NCBI GenBank assembly: GCA_005405945.1
Contig: BJHW01000001.1
Location: forward strand, 5,952,001 to 6,016,000
Direction of reading: 5' to 3'
DNA from: Streptomyces violaceusniger
Lineage (GTDB): Bacteria > Actinomycetota > Actinomycetes > Streptomycetales > Streptomycetaceae
DNA length: 64,000 nt
How positions within the stretch are numbered: the stretch's first letter is position 1; every line of letters starts with the position of its first letter. The translations under genes were made by a program, and so were the position numbers. The notes below the pieces were generated by a model. It saw only the letters and a list, made by a program, of their open reading frames with translations, searched no databases and was not told the DNA's origin. Shown here piece after piece: positions 36,604 through 46,179 of the stretch.

Positions 36604-38981
36604 ATGAACGCGCCGTATGACGGTGATGGCCGAGTGCCACCGCCGCCGCAGCCGTCCCCTCACGGCCCCCACGACCCTTACGGACAGGAACCGCACCAGC
36701 GGGATCCGTATCTGGGCGACGCCCACCAGGTGACCCCGGCCGATCCGCGCCAGTCCTACGGCCAGCAGTACTACGCACCGGATCCGTACCTGGACGACTC
36801 GTACGCGACGGGCAGCTTCACGCCCTACCCGTATCCGACGCAGGATCGCTACGCCCACGATCCGCTGACGGACCCCCTGTACGACCGCCGCTCCTCCCAC
36901 GCACCGCAGCAGGACGGCTACCAACAGCAGTACTACCAGCAGCCCCCCACGCCGCAGGGCCCCGACCCGCGCGTCTGGTCCCCGAGGCCGCCGCCGGCCA
37001 CCAGGGCGCGGTACAGCAGCCGTACCCCGCCGACCAGGCGGGCCAGGGCTATCCGGGGGCCGACGACGGCTACGGGGTGGGGGAGCAGCCGCAGCGGGAC
37101 GCCTTCGCGCATCTCTACCGCGATCAGCAGCCCTATGAGCCCCGGCCCGGCCAGGGCCAGGGCTATCCACAGGGCGCGGAGAACTACCCCCAGGCCCAGG
37201 CGCCCGCTCAGGGGCAGGCGCCGGTCCCCGGGCCATCCAGATCCGAGTCCGCCGACGCGACGGCCGCCGCCCCCACGGTGGCCGCCCCGGTGGTGACCGC
37301 CCCCGCGGCCGACCCCGAGCCGAAGACGCCCTCAGGGGGCAAGGGCCGCGCGTCCAGCGTGCTCCAGTCCAGCGCGCTGATGGCCGCAGGCACCCTGGTC
37401 TCCCGGCTCACCGGCTTCGTCCGGCAGATGGTGGTCCTCGCGGGACTCGGCGCGGCCACCCTCGGCTCCACCTACGCCCTCGCGTACACGCTGCCGACGA
37501 TGGTGTACATCCTCACCATCGGCGGCGGTCTGAACTCCGTCTTCGTCCCCCAGCTCGTGCGCGCGATGAAGGAGGACGACGACGGTGGCGAGGCATTCGC
37601 CAACCGGCTGCTCACCCTGGTCATGGTGGTGCTCGGCCTCCTGGTCGCGGTGACCGTCGTCGCCGCGCCGGTGCTGATCCGCGTGATGTCGCCGACCATC
37701 GCGGACAACCCCGCCGACAACGAGGTCGCGGTCACCTTCGCCCGCTACTGCCTGCCCACCATCTTCTTCATGGGCATTCACGTGGTGGTCGGCCAAATCC
37801 TCAACGCCCGGGGCCGGTTCGGGGCGATGATGTGGACCCCCGTCCTGAACAACATCGTCATAATCTTCACCTTCGGCCTGTTCATCTGGGTGTTCGGCAC
37901 CGCCGGCAGCTCCAAGATGGACACCACGACCATCACCGCCGAAGGCATCCGCCTGCTGGGCATGGGCACCCTGCTGGGGCTCGTCGTCCAGTCCCTGGCG
38001 ATGTTCCCCTACCTGCGGGCCACCGGCTTCCGCTTCCGGCCGCGCTTCGACTGGCGCGGCCACGGCCTCGGCAAGGCCGCCAAGCTGGCCAAGTGGACAG
38101 TCCTCTTCGTCCTCGCCAACCAGGCGGGCGTGCTGGTCGTGACCCAGCTGTCCACCGCGGCGGGTGCCGAGGCCGAGAACCAGAACGCGCCGGGCATGAG
38201 CTTCGTCGGCTACTCCAGCGCCCAGCTCATCTGGGGCATGCCTCAGGCGATCATCACCGTCTCCGTCATGGCCTCCCTGCTGCCCCGGATCTCCCGGGCG
38301 GCCCACGACGGGGACTCCGGAGCGGTCCGCGACGACATCTCGCAGGGGCTGCGCACCTCCGCGGTCGCCATCGTCCCGCTCGCCTTCGGCTTCATCGCCC
38401 TGGGCATCCCCATGTGCACGCTGTTGTTCGGTGCCTCCGGCACCGATGCGGCTGTCTCCATGGGCTACATCCTCATGGCGTTCAGCCTGGGTCTGATCCC
38501 CTTCTCCGTGCAGTACGTCGTCCTCCGTGGCTTCTACGCCTACGAGGACACCCGCACCCCCTTCTACAACACGGTGATCATCGCCGCCGTCAACGCCGCC
38601 GGATCCGGGCTCGCCTATCTCCTGCTCCCCGCCCGCTGGGCCGTCGCCGGTATGGCGGCCGCCTACGGCCTGGCCTACGCCATCGGTGTGGGCGTGGCCT
38701 GGAAGCGGCTGCGCAACCGGCTGGGCGGCGATCTGGACGGCCCCCGCGTCGTGCGCACCTACACCCGCCTCGTCGGCGCCAGCATCCCCGCCGCCCTCCT
38801 GGGCGGTGGCGCGGCCTACGCCATCATGCAGACCCTCGGAATGGGCGTCGCCGGCTCCGTAGCGGCTTTGCTGGGCGGCGGTCTCGTTCTTATCGCGGTC
38901 TTCTACATTGCTGCGAAACGGATGCGCGTTGATGAGCTGACGGCCATGGTCGGTATGGTGCGCGGACGACTCGGACGCTGA
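36604..38981 (+). CDS. murJ: MurJ lipid II flippase (apparent frameshift)
   Basis: Repaired length about 790 aa. A long Tyr/Gln/Pro-rich cytoplasmic N-terminal region runs to about residue 230, then the membrane core starts at SVLQSSALMAAGTLVSRLTGFVRQMV. Fourteen helices follow, including FVPQLVRAMKEDDDGGEAFANRLLTL. One missing base at the C4 run 36980-36983 joins the two halves of the N-terminal region. It flips lipid II across the membrane during wall synthesis. The core region itself is intact. Confidence 0.9.
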
Positions 38982-39091
38982 TCATTGAGCACAACCATCG
39001 TCCGCCACCGTGTGTCGTGCATAGCGGCGGACTGTGGGCACAATTGTCTTGGCTCGGAGTAGGCGCAACGGATGGGGAGGCAGGAACGACG

Positions 39092-40810
39092 GTGGCGGAA
39101 CGGAGCACGGCTGCCGTCGACGTGGCCGACAGCGGTGGAGAGGCGCCGCTGACCGCCGAGGCGGGTAAGGCCACGGCCGACGGGGCGGGGACGAAACAGA
39201 AGGTCGGCAAGGGGACAGAGGCCGCGGTCACCGACGATACGGGCGCCGCGGCCGAAGCGAACCCGCTCGAACTGCACAGCGGTCACAAGCTGGCCAGACG
39301 CTACCGTCTGGAGGAGTGCGTCACCCGTCTGGACGGATTCAGCAGTTGGCGTGCCGTGGACGAGAAACTGCGGCGTGCCGTCGGGGTGCATGTCGTGCCC
39401 GCGGACCATCCGCGCGCCAGGTCGGTGCTCGCCGCCGCCCGTTCGGCGGCCCTGCTGGGCGATCCCCGCTTCGTCCAGGTCCTCGACGCCGTCGAGGAGA
39501 ACGATCTCGTCTATGTCGTCCATGAGTGGCTTCCCGACGCCACCGAGCTCACCGCCGTGCTGGCCTCCGGGCCGCTCGAGCCGCACGACGCGTACCAACT
39601 GGTCAGCCAGGTCTCCCAGGCCATGGCCGCCGCCCACCGCGAGGGCCTGGCCCATCTGCGGCTGAACCCCGGCTCCGTACTGCGCACCGAGTCCGGTCAG
39701 TACCGCATCCGCGGACTGGCCGTCATGGCCGCCCTGCGTGGTATCAGCGTCGACCACCCCCAGCGCACCGACACCGAGGCGATCGGCGCGCTGCTGTACG
39801 CGGCGCTCACTCAGCGCTGGCCGTACGAGGCCGACGCCTACGGCCTCTCCGGGCTGCCCAAGGGCGTGGGCCTGATCGCCCCCGACCAGGTCCGTGCCGG
39901 AGTGCACCGCGGACTGTCCGAGCTCGCGATGCGCGCGCTGGTCAACGACGGGGCCACCGCCTCCCGTCAGGACCAGCCCTGCACCACCCCCGAGGAGCTG
40001 GCCAAGGCCGTCGCGGCGATGCCGCGCATCCGGCCGCCGGAGCCCGCGTTCACCCCTTCCCCGGCGTACCAGCGCACGACGTACCAGCAGGGTGTGTACG
40101 GGCAGCAGGGGAACCGCGGCGGCACCGCGCACCCGGCCGCCCCTCCGGCCGCTTCCGTGCCGCCTCCGCCGCCGCTCCAGAGCCGCACGGGCAAGGCCCT
40201 CAAGTGGACCGTCTCCGCCCTTCTGATCGCCGCTCTCGGCCTCGGCAGCTGGCAGCTCGCGGACACCCTCCTCAAGGAGGAGAACAAGTCCAGCCCGGGC
40301 AAGTCCACCGGTGAGAAGGACGACGGCAAGGGCCTGAAACCCGTGGCCAAGCCGCTCAGCATCGAGGGCGCCACGGAGTTCTCGCCGCTGGACGCCCCCT
40401 TCGCCCCGGACAAGGTCGATGGCGCCGTCGACGGCGATACGAACACCGCCTGGGTGACCAAGTTGTTCTACGGCTACCCGAACTTCGGTAACCTGCCCAA
40501 TCGCAAGGAGGGCAGCGGCATCGTCGTCGACCTCGGCAGCGCCAAACGCGTCTCGAGCCTCGACATCGACTTCTACGCCGCCGGCCAGAAGGTGGAAATC
40601 CTCGCTGCCGACCCCTCGGCATCCGACCCCACCTCACTCAGCGCCTTCTCCAAGCGCCTCACCGATCTGAAGAGCGTCGGGAAGAAGCTGACCAGCGTTC
40701 TCGACAAGCCGGTACGGACGCGATATGTCCTGGTCCACATCACGGAACTTCCGGCCAGCACCCCCGATCGCTACCGTGGCGGCATCTCGGAGATCAAGGT
40801 CAAGGGCTGA
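39092..40810 (+). CDS. Pseudokinase with membrane anchor and discoidin-like C-terminal domain
   Basis: 572 aa. Residues about 70-320 align with a Ser/Thr kinase fold but lack its catalytic residues. The glycine-rich loop is YRLEECVTRLDGFSSW, the VAIK lysine position reads VGVHVV, the HRD loop reads AHREGLAHLRLNPGSVL, and the DFG aspartate is absent (YRIRGLAVMAAL). A Pro-rich linker and one membrane helix (WTVSALLIAALGLGSWQLA) lead to an extracellular F5/8 type C-like domain (VDGAVDGDTNTAWVTK). This layout is like the mycobacterial MurJ partner domain. GTG 39092 chosen. Confidence 0.82.
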   Translation: MAERSTAAVDVADSGGEAPLTAEAGKATADGAGTKQKVGKGTEAAVTDDTGAAAEANPLELHSGHKLARRYRLEECVTRLDGFSSWRAVDEKLRRAVGVHVVPADHPRARSVLAAARSAALLGDPRFVQVLDAVEENDLVYVVHEWLPDATELTAVLASGPLEPHDAYQLVSQVSQAMAAAHREGLAHLRLNPGSVLRTESGQYRIRGLAVMAALRGISVDHPQRTDTEAIGALLYAALTQRWPYEADAYGLSGLPKGVGLIAPDQVRAGVHRGLSELAMRALVNDGATASRQDQPCTTPEELAKAVAAMPRIRPPEPAFTPSPAYQRTTYQQGVYGQQGNRGGTAHPAAPPAASVPPPPPLQSRTGKALKWTVSALLIAALGLGSWQLADTLLKEENKSSPGKSTGEKDDGKGLKPVAKPLSIEGATEFSPLDAPFAPDKVDGAVDGDTNTAWVTKLFYGYPNFGNLPNRKEGSGIVVDLGSAKRVSSLDIDFYAAGQKVEILAADPSASDPTSLSAFSKRLTDLKSVGKKLTSVLDKPVRTRYVLVHITELPASTPDRYRGGISEIKVKG

Positions 40811-40846
40811 CCCTCTACGGTCGGCCGAGAGGGGAGGGGCTCAACG

Positions 40847-41536
40847 TTGGACGACGCCACCATCGGCGGAGCGAGCGACGGCGAGCTCCTCGCCCGGCAC
40901 GTCGACGGCGATCCGGACGCCTTCAGCGAAATAGTGCGGCGCCACCGCGACAGACTCTGGGCGGTGGCGCTGCGCACTCTCGGCGACCGTGAGGAAGCGG
41001 CCGACGCGGTCCAGGACGCGCTCGTCTCCGCCTATCGCGCCGCCCACACCTTCCGGGGCCAGTCCGCCGTGACCACGTGGCTGCACCGCATCACGGTCAA
41101 CGCCTGTCTGGACCGGGCCCGCAAGGCCGCCTCCCGTCGCACCTCCCCCGTCGACGACACCGAGCGGCTCGAGCAACTTCTGGAACCCCATGAGTCAGCC
41201 GCCGCCCCCGCCGAGCGCGGTGATCTCCACCGCGAACTGCTCCAGGCGCTGCGCACCCTTCCTCCCGAGCAGCGGGCGGCCCTGGTGCTGGTCGATATGC
41301 AGGGCTACCCCGTCGCGGAGGCCGCGAAGGTGCTGGACGTTCCCACCGGCACCGTGAAGAGCCGCTGCGCCCGGGGCCGCGCGCGACTGCTGCCCCTCCT
41401 CTCACATCTCCACCCCAGTGGGAGGGATAGCTCACCCTCGGGCAGGGGAAGGAACCGGACGCAGGGGACGTCCGTCCCACCGACGGCAGGACCGAACGAC
41501 ACAGATGCCGTGAAGGGCGGAGGTGGGCGAGCGTGA
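40847..41536 (+). CDS. sigM: ECF sigma factor, SigM-like
   Basis: 229 aa. Region 2 is LARHVDGDPDAFSEIVRRHR through VQDALVSAYRAAHTFRG; region 4 is LRTLPPEQRAALVLVDMQGYPVAEAA and VKSRCARGRARL. The start codon is TTG at 40847 with GGGGAGGGG upstream. The C-terminal 35 residues are polar. The stop overlaps the anti-sigma start as GTGA. Gene order, pseudokinase-sigma-anti-sigma-trxB, matches the sigM locus of other actinobacteria. Confidence 0.85.
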   Translation: MDDATIGGASDGELLARHVDGDPDAFSEIVRRHRDRLWAVALRTLGDREEAADAVQDALVSAYRAAHTFRGQSAVTTWLHRITVNACLDRARKAASRRTSPVDDTERLEQLLEPHESAAAPAERGDLHRELLQALRTLPPEQRAALVLVDMQGYPVAEAAKVLDVPTGTVKSRCARGRARLLPLLSHLHPSGRDSSPSGRGRNRTQGTSVPPTAGPNDTDAVKGGGGRA

Positions 41537-42491
41537 CATCCTCGACGGACACGGAAGAGCACCCTGAGGTCGCGGAGATCTCCGCACTCACCGAGGGTCT
41601 GCTCTCTCCGTCCCGCGCCGTCGATGTGCGCACTCACCTCGCGAGCTGCGTGCTGTGTGCGGACGTATGGGAGTCCCTGGACGAGATTCGCTCCCTGCTC
41701 GGAACCCTCCCGGGCCGGTGCGGATGCCCGCCGATGTCGCGGGCCGCATCGACGCGGCGCTGGCCGCCGAAGCGCTCCTCGACGCGACCGCCCCCGAGTG
41801 CGTGGCCGACGTTTCACGTGAAACTCCGGATCCGGACGCCGCGCCCACGCCTGTTTCACGTGAAACAGCCGATGACGCCTCCAGCACCCCCGACTCCGAC
41901 GACACCGTGGAGCCCACGACCAAGCCGTCCATCGGGGCGGACCGGCCCGCCGGGCGCCCGCGTGGGGCCACCGGGCCAGGACGGGGAACCACCGGACCCG
42001 GCGCCCGCCCCGGCCGCGCCCGCCGCTGGCGCAAGGCCGTCCTCGGCGGCGCATGCGCCGCGGCGGTGATCGGCATCGGCTCCTTCTTCCTCCAGAGCGG
42101 CTCCTCCGGCGATCACAAGGACAGCGACCCTCAGGCGCACGCCAGCCAGAGCCCCACCGGGAACTCCACCCTCTCCTCGGGCACGCTCAAGGACCGCGTG
42201 CACGCGCTGCTCGCCGACCGGAAGTCCACCGCGTCGAACGGCGTCACCGGGCAGGGCAACTCACCCGATGTGCCGCTGCGCGCCAATAACGACCCTGAGG
42301 TGCCGTCCTGTGTGCAGAGCGGCACCGGCCGCAAGGAGCCGGCTCTCGCGGCGCAGCAGGACACCTATGACGGCCAGAGCGCCTATATCGTCGTCCTCCC
42401 GCACCCCTCCGACAGCTCGCTCGTCGATGCCTTCGTGATCGACGCGTCCTGCGTCTCGGCGTCCCCGACGACCCCGGGGAGCTTCTGGTGA
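41533..42491 (+). CDS. Zinc-finger anti-sigma factor (apparent frameshift)
   Basis: Starts GTG 41533 inside the sigM stop, so coupled. The zinc anti-sigma signature HLASCVLC (HX3CX2C) is in the first frame. One missing base at 41709-41714 gives LPGPVRMPADVAGRIDAAL and a long linker, then a membrane helix (AVLGGACAAAVIGIGSFFLQ) and an extracellular domain to 42491. Repaired length about 319 aa. Two parS sites lie in the linker and are each read as VSRET. It should hold SigM at the membrane. Confidence 0.8.
41811..41824. other. parS site inside the anti-sigma gene
   Basis: Perfect GTTTCACGTGAAAC, read in frame as VSRET in the linker of the anti-sigma factor. Confidence 0.95.
41853..41866. other. 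parS site inside the anti-sigma gene
   Basis: Second perfect GTTTCACGTGAAAC, 28 bp after the previous, again read as VSRET. Confidence 0.95.
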
Positions 42492-42552
42492 CCCGGACCT
42501 ATCCGCGTCGCTGAGGCACACCGCACACAGGGGCCCTGCCTGACAGCGCTCG

Positions 42553-42578
42553 GGAATGCCTGACCCGTAGGATCCGTT
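42553..42578 (+). promoter_or_regulatory. SigR-type promoter for trxB-trxA
   Basis: GGAAT (42553-42557), an 18-nt spacer and GTT (42576-42578) match the SigR consensus GGAAT-N18-GTT exactly. It lies about 90 bp before the trxB start. The Streptomyces trxBA operon is a known SigR (disulfide-stress) target. Confidence 0.85.
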
Positions 42579-42666
42579 GGGTGGGGTGGCAGCGGAATTC
42601 CGGGGGAACCCGGGGCCGCCCGCCCAGTCAGCAGTCCGGCAGTCGGCAGAGACAAGGAAGACATCC

Positions 42667-43617
42667 GTGAGCGACGTCCGCAACGTGATCATCATCGGTT
42701 CCGGGCCCGCGGGCTATACGGCCGCGCTCTACACCGCCCGCGCTTCCTTGAAGCCGCTGGTCTTCGAAGGCTCCGTGACCGCGGGCGGTGCCCTGATGAA
42801 CACCACCGATGTGGAGAACTTCCCCGGCTTCCGGGACGGGATCATGGGCCCCGACCTCATGGACAGCATGCGGGCCCAGGCCGAGCGCTTCGGCGCCGAG
42901 CTCGTTCCGGACGACGTGACCGCGGTCGACCTCAGTGAGCCGATCAAGACCGTCACCGACTCCGCCGGTACGGTCCACCGGGCCAAGACCGTCATCGTGG
43001 CCACCGGATCTCAGCACCGCAAGCTGGGGCTGCCGCGCGAGGACGAGCTCTCCGGCCGCGGTGTCTCCTGGTGTGCCACCTGTGACGGGTTCTTCTTCAA
43101 GGACCAGGACATCGCCGTCATCGGCGGCGGCGACACGGCCCTGGAGGAGGCCACCTTCCTGTCGCGGTTCGCCAAGTCGGTCACGGTGGTCCACCGCCGG
43201 GACACCCTGCGCGCCAGCAAGGCGATGCAGGAGCGGGCCTTCGCCGACCCGAAGATCTCGTTCATCTGGGACAGCGTGGTCGAGGAGATCCACGGCGACG
43301 GCAAGCTCTCCGGTCTCACGATCCGCGACGTCAAGAAGGACGAGACCGCCGAGCTGCCGGTCACCGGACTGTTCATCGCGATCGGCCACGACCCGCGCAC
43401 CGAGCTGTTCAAGGGCCAGCTGGGCCTGGACGACGACGGGTACCTGAAGGTGGACGCGCCCACCACCCGGACCAACCTGCCCGGTGTCTTCGCCGCCGGC
43501 GATGTCGTGGACCACACCTACCGTCAGGCGATCACCGCGGCCGGCACCGGTTGCTCGGCGGCACTGGACGCCGAGCGGTATCTCGCCTCGCTGGGCCAGG
43601 GCGACGCCACCGTCTGA
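42667..43617 (+). CDS. trxB: Thioredoxin-disulfide reductase
   Basis: 316 aa. FAD motif IIIGSGPAGYTAALYTARA; the redox pair is WCATCDG (about residues 139-145); NADPH motif VIGGGDTALEEATFL; and the FAD-binding GVFAAGDVVDHTYRQ at the C terminus. Reduces thioredoxin with NADPH. GTG 42667 with AAGGAAG upstream. First gene of trxB-trxA; a SigR-type promoter lies upstream. Confidence 0.97.
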   Translation: MSDVRNVIIIGSGPAGYTAALYTARASLKPLVFEGSVTAGGALMNTTDVENFPGFRDGIMGPDLMDSMRAQAERFGAELVPDDVTAVDLSEPIKTVTDSAGTVHRAKTVIVATGSQHRKLGLPREDELSGRGVSWCATCDGFFFKDQDIAVIGGGDTALEEATFLSRFAKSVTVVHRRDTLRASKAMQERAFADPKISFIWDSVVEEIHGDGKLSGLTIRDVKKDETAELPVTGLFIAIGHDPRTELFKGQLGLDDDGYLKVDAPTTRTNLPGVFAAGDVVDHTYRQAITAAGTGCSAALDAERYLASLGQGDATV

Positions 43618-43659
43618 CTCCGCTTCCCACCTCTGCACCAACTCACTAAGGAGATTCCC

Positions 43660-43989
43660 ATGGCCGGTGCCACGGTCACCGTGACGGACGCCGACTTCGA
43701 GGAGAAGGTCCTCAAGAGCGACAAGCCGGTACTCGTCGACTTCTGGGCCGCCTGGTGCGGTCCGTGCCGCCAGATCGCCCCCTCCCTGGAGGCCATCGCG
43801 GCCGAGCACCCCGACGAGATCGTCATCGCCAAGCTCAACATCGACGAGAACCCGGCGACGGCCGCCAAGTACGGCGTGATGTCCATTCCGACGCTCAATG
43901 TCTACCAGGGTGGCGAGGTCGCCAAGACCATCGTCGGCGCCAAGCCCAAGGCTGCCATCGAGCGCGACCTGGCCGACTTCATCGGCTGA
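43660..43989 (+). CDS. trxA: Thioredoxin
   Basis: 109 aa with the canonical active site DFWAAWCGPCRQIAPSL and cis-Pro loop SIPTLNVY. Cytoplasmic disulfide reductant recycled by the trxB product encoded 42 bp upstream. TAAGGAG ribosome site. The operon ends in the strong hairpin at 44011-44050. Confidence 0.97.
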   Translation: MAGATVTVTDADFEEKVLKSDKPVLVDFWAAWCGPCRQIAPSLEAIAAEHPDEIVIAKLNIDENPATAAKYGVMSIPTLNVYQGGEVAKTIVGAKPKAAIERDLADFIG

Positions 43990-44010
43990 GCGCACCACGC
44001 GTCGCCCTCA

Positions 44011-44050
44011 AACACGAAGGGGCTGCCCATCGGGGCAGCCCCTTCGTGTT
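44011..44050. terminator. Strong bidirectional terminator
   Basis: Perfect 18-bp arms (44011-44028 and 44033-44050; AACACGAAGGGGCTGCCC and complement) around a 4-nt ATCG loop. It lies between trxA and the convergent acetyltransferase gene. The last bases overlap a parS-like site. Confidence 0.9.
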
Positions 44051-44100
44051 TCACGTGGAACCCGCTACAGCGGTGTTTCACGTGGAACCTGCTACAGCGG
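44047..44100. repeat. 27-bp tandem duplication carrying two parS-like sites
   Basis: Units 44047-44073 and 44074-44100 differ at one base. Each holds GTTTCACGTGGAAC (44048-44061 and 44075-44088), a parS with the same single mismatch. The right copy includes the stop codon (44092-44094) of the leftward acetyltransferase gene. Confidence 0.88.
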
Positions 44101-44709
44101 CCGCAGCGCGGGCTCCTTCTGGACGGCGCCGAGCAGCCGGTCCAGCGCCAGCTCGACATCCTCCTTCCAGGAGATCGTCGTCCTCAGCTCCAGCCTCAGC
44201 CGGGGATAGCGAGGATGCGGCCGTACGGTCTTGAAGCCCACCGCCAGCAGATGATCGGCGGGCAGCACACACGCCGGTTCCTTCCAGGTGGCGTCCCCGA
44301 ACGCCTCCACCGCCTTGAAGCCCCGGCGGATCAGATCCTTGGCGACGGTCTGCACCATGACCCGGCCCAGCCCCTGCCCCTGATATCCGGGCATCAGCCA
44401 CGCCGTCATCAGCTGGACGGCGTCCGCCGCGACCGGACTGGTCGGGAAGGCCGTGGAGCGCGGTACATACGCCGGAGGCGCGTACAGCACAAAGCCCACC
44501 GGGACCTCATCGACGTAGACCACCCGGCCGCAGGATCCCCACTCCAGCAGGACGGCGGAGATCCATGCCTCCTTCTCCAGCTCCGGACGGCCGGCCCTTA
44601 CGGCTGCTTCGCCGCTGACCGGATCGAGCTCCCAGAAGACACAGGCGCGGCAGCGCTTGGGGATGTCCGGGAGGTTGTCCAGCGTGAGCGGTACGAGCCG
44701 ACGCCCCAT
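44092..44709 (-). CDS. GNAT family N-acetyltransferase
   Basis: 205 aa. Begins MGRRLVPLTLDNLPDIPKRCRAC. The acetyl-CoA loop is PGYQGQGLGRVMVQTVAKDLIRRG (split across residues 127-150). This longer actinobacterial GNAT type is normally found beside parA-parB; acceptor unknown. Its 3' end overlaps the 27-bp duplication with parS-like sites. Confidence 0.85.
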   Translation of the reverse strand: MGRRLVPLTLDNLPDIPKRCRACVFWELDPVSGEAAVRAGRPELEKEAWISAVLLEWGSCGRVVYVDEVPVGFVLYAPPAYVPRSTAFPTSPVAADAVQLMTAWLMPGYQGQGLGRVMVQTVAKDLIRRGFKAVEAFGDATWKEPACVLPADHLLAVGFKTVRPHPRYPRLRLELRTTISWKEDVELALDRLLGAVQKEPALRPL

Positions 44710-44855
44710 GAAGCCAGTCCTTCACTTCCGTGGCCAGCCGCGCCACGGGCGGCTGACAGCGCACTACGCTCCCTGAGCAGACTGCCGACGAAACCGCCGA
44801 CAGCTCCCAGGCCCAATCCTGTGGCCAACAGTCCGGTGCGGCTCACCGATCGCAT
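44710..44855 (-). CDS. Possible small membrane protein upstream of the acetyltransferase
   Basis: ATG 44855 opens a frame MRSVSRTGLLATGLGLGAVG then GFVGSLL, a single Gly/Leu membrane helix, that would otherwise run deep into the acetyltransferase gene. One extra C near 44745-44755 would end it at a TGA just before that gene's ATG. Given the other frameshifts here that is plausible, but I recognise no family. Low confidence. Confidence 0.3.
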
Positions 44856-44955
44856 GGCCCTGCCCTCCACATGCGGCGCCTCCACATGGATCCGCCCTAC
44901 CTGATCGCATCGTATCCGTGCCGAGATTGCACCGATACCGCCCTCGGGCAAACAG

Positions 44956-44990
44956 CGGGTCGCGTTCCGACCATGTCGGAACGCGACCCG
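44956..44990 (-). terminator. Intrinsic terminator after parB
   Basis: Perfect 16-bp arms CGGGTCGCGTTCCGAC (44956-44971) and GTCGGAACGCGACCCG (44975-44990) with a CAT loop, 45 bp beyond the leftward parB stop. Confidence 0.88.
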
Positions 44991-45034
44991 CCCCGCGCTG
45001 CCCTTCCGTACGGCATGACCGCACGGGCAGCGCC

Positions 45035-46179
45035 TCACTCGTCCTCGTCCGCCGCTCCGCCCTCGGAGGAGAGCGGCTGCTCCAGCACGGGCCCCTCGCC
45101 GGGGGCCAGTGTGCCGAGGATCCGCTCCAGATCCTCTATCGAGGCGAACTCGACGACGATCTTTCCCTTCTTCTGACCGAGGTCGACCTTCACCCGCGTC
45201 TCGAACCGATCGGAGAGACGTGAGGCCAGATCCGTGAGCGCGGGGGACACCCTCGCACCCGCCCTCGGGCTCTTGGGCTTGGCCGTACCGCCCGATCGCG
45301 ATCCCATCAGGGTGACGATCTCCTCCACCGCACGCACCGAGAGCCCCTCGGCGACGATGCGATGGGCCAGTCGGTCCTGCTCCTCCGGGTCGTCCACGGA
45401 GAGCACCGCCCGGGCATGGCCCGCGGAGAGGACCCCGGCGGCCACCCTGCGCTGGACGGACGGGGAGAGCTTCAGCAGCCGCAGCGTATTGGAGACCTGC
45501 GGACGCGAACGCCCGATGCGGTCGGCCAGTTCGTCATGCGTGCAGTTGAAGTCCTTCAGCAACTGGTCGTACGCCGCCGCCTCTTCCAGCGGGTTCAGCT
45601 GGGCCCGGTGGAGGTTCTCCAGCAGCGCGTCCAGCAGGAGCTTCTCGTCATCGGTGGCCCGGACGATCGCGGGGATCTTCTCCAGCCCGGCCTCACGACA
45701 GGCCCGCCAGCGGCGCTCGCCCATGATGAGCTCATAGCGCTCCGACGCCAACTGCCGTACGACGACGGGCTGGAGGAGACCGACCTCCTGGATCGAGGTG
45801 ACCAGTTCGGCGAGCGCGTCCTCGTCGAAGACCTCACGGGGCTGCCGCGGGTTGGGGGTGATGAAGTCCAGTGGCAGCTCGGCGAAGTGGGCCCCGGCCA
45901 CCTCATCCGGCATCGCCTCCGGGGCGGCGGCCTCGGGCTCCTGCTCCCGCGGCGCGGGCTCGGTTTCCTGTGGAACGGTCTGCGTGGCCAGCCCGGCCAC
46001 CTTGGCCGCCGCCACTCCGCGCTCCTGGGTGAGCACCGGGACCGCGGTCGGTGAGGTGGTGGCCCCGGTCGTCGTGACCGTTCCCGCCCCCGCCGAGGAC
46101 GCGGCGTTGTCCGCCCCTTCGGCGCGGGAGGGATCAGGGCACCGAGCCCACGGCCCAGTCCTCTGCGTCGCTCACTCAC
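45035..46179 (-). CDS. parB: Chromosome partitioning protein ParB (apparent frameshift)
   Basis: Starts GTG 46179 with the conserved SERRRGLGRGLGALIPPAPKG; one missing base at the C4 run 46114-46117 leads to the main frame. The ParB nuclease-like/CTPase domain has PNPRQPREVFDEDALAELV and GERRWRACREAG. The helix-turn-helix is THDELADRIGRSRPQVSNTL. The C-terminal dimerisation domain ends in an acidic tail. It loads onto parS and spreads, organising origins for segregation. The start overlaps the parA stop as GTGA. Confidence 0.93.
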
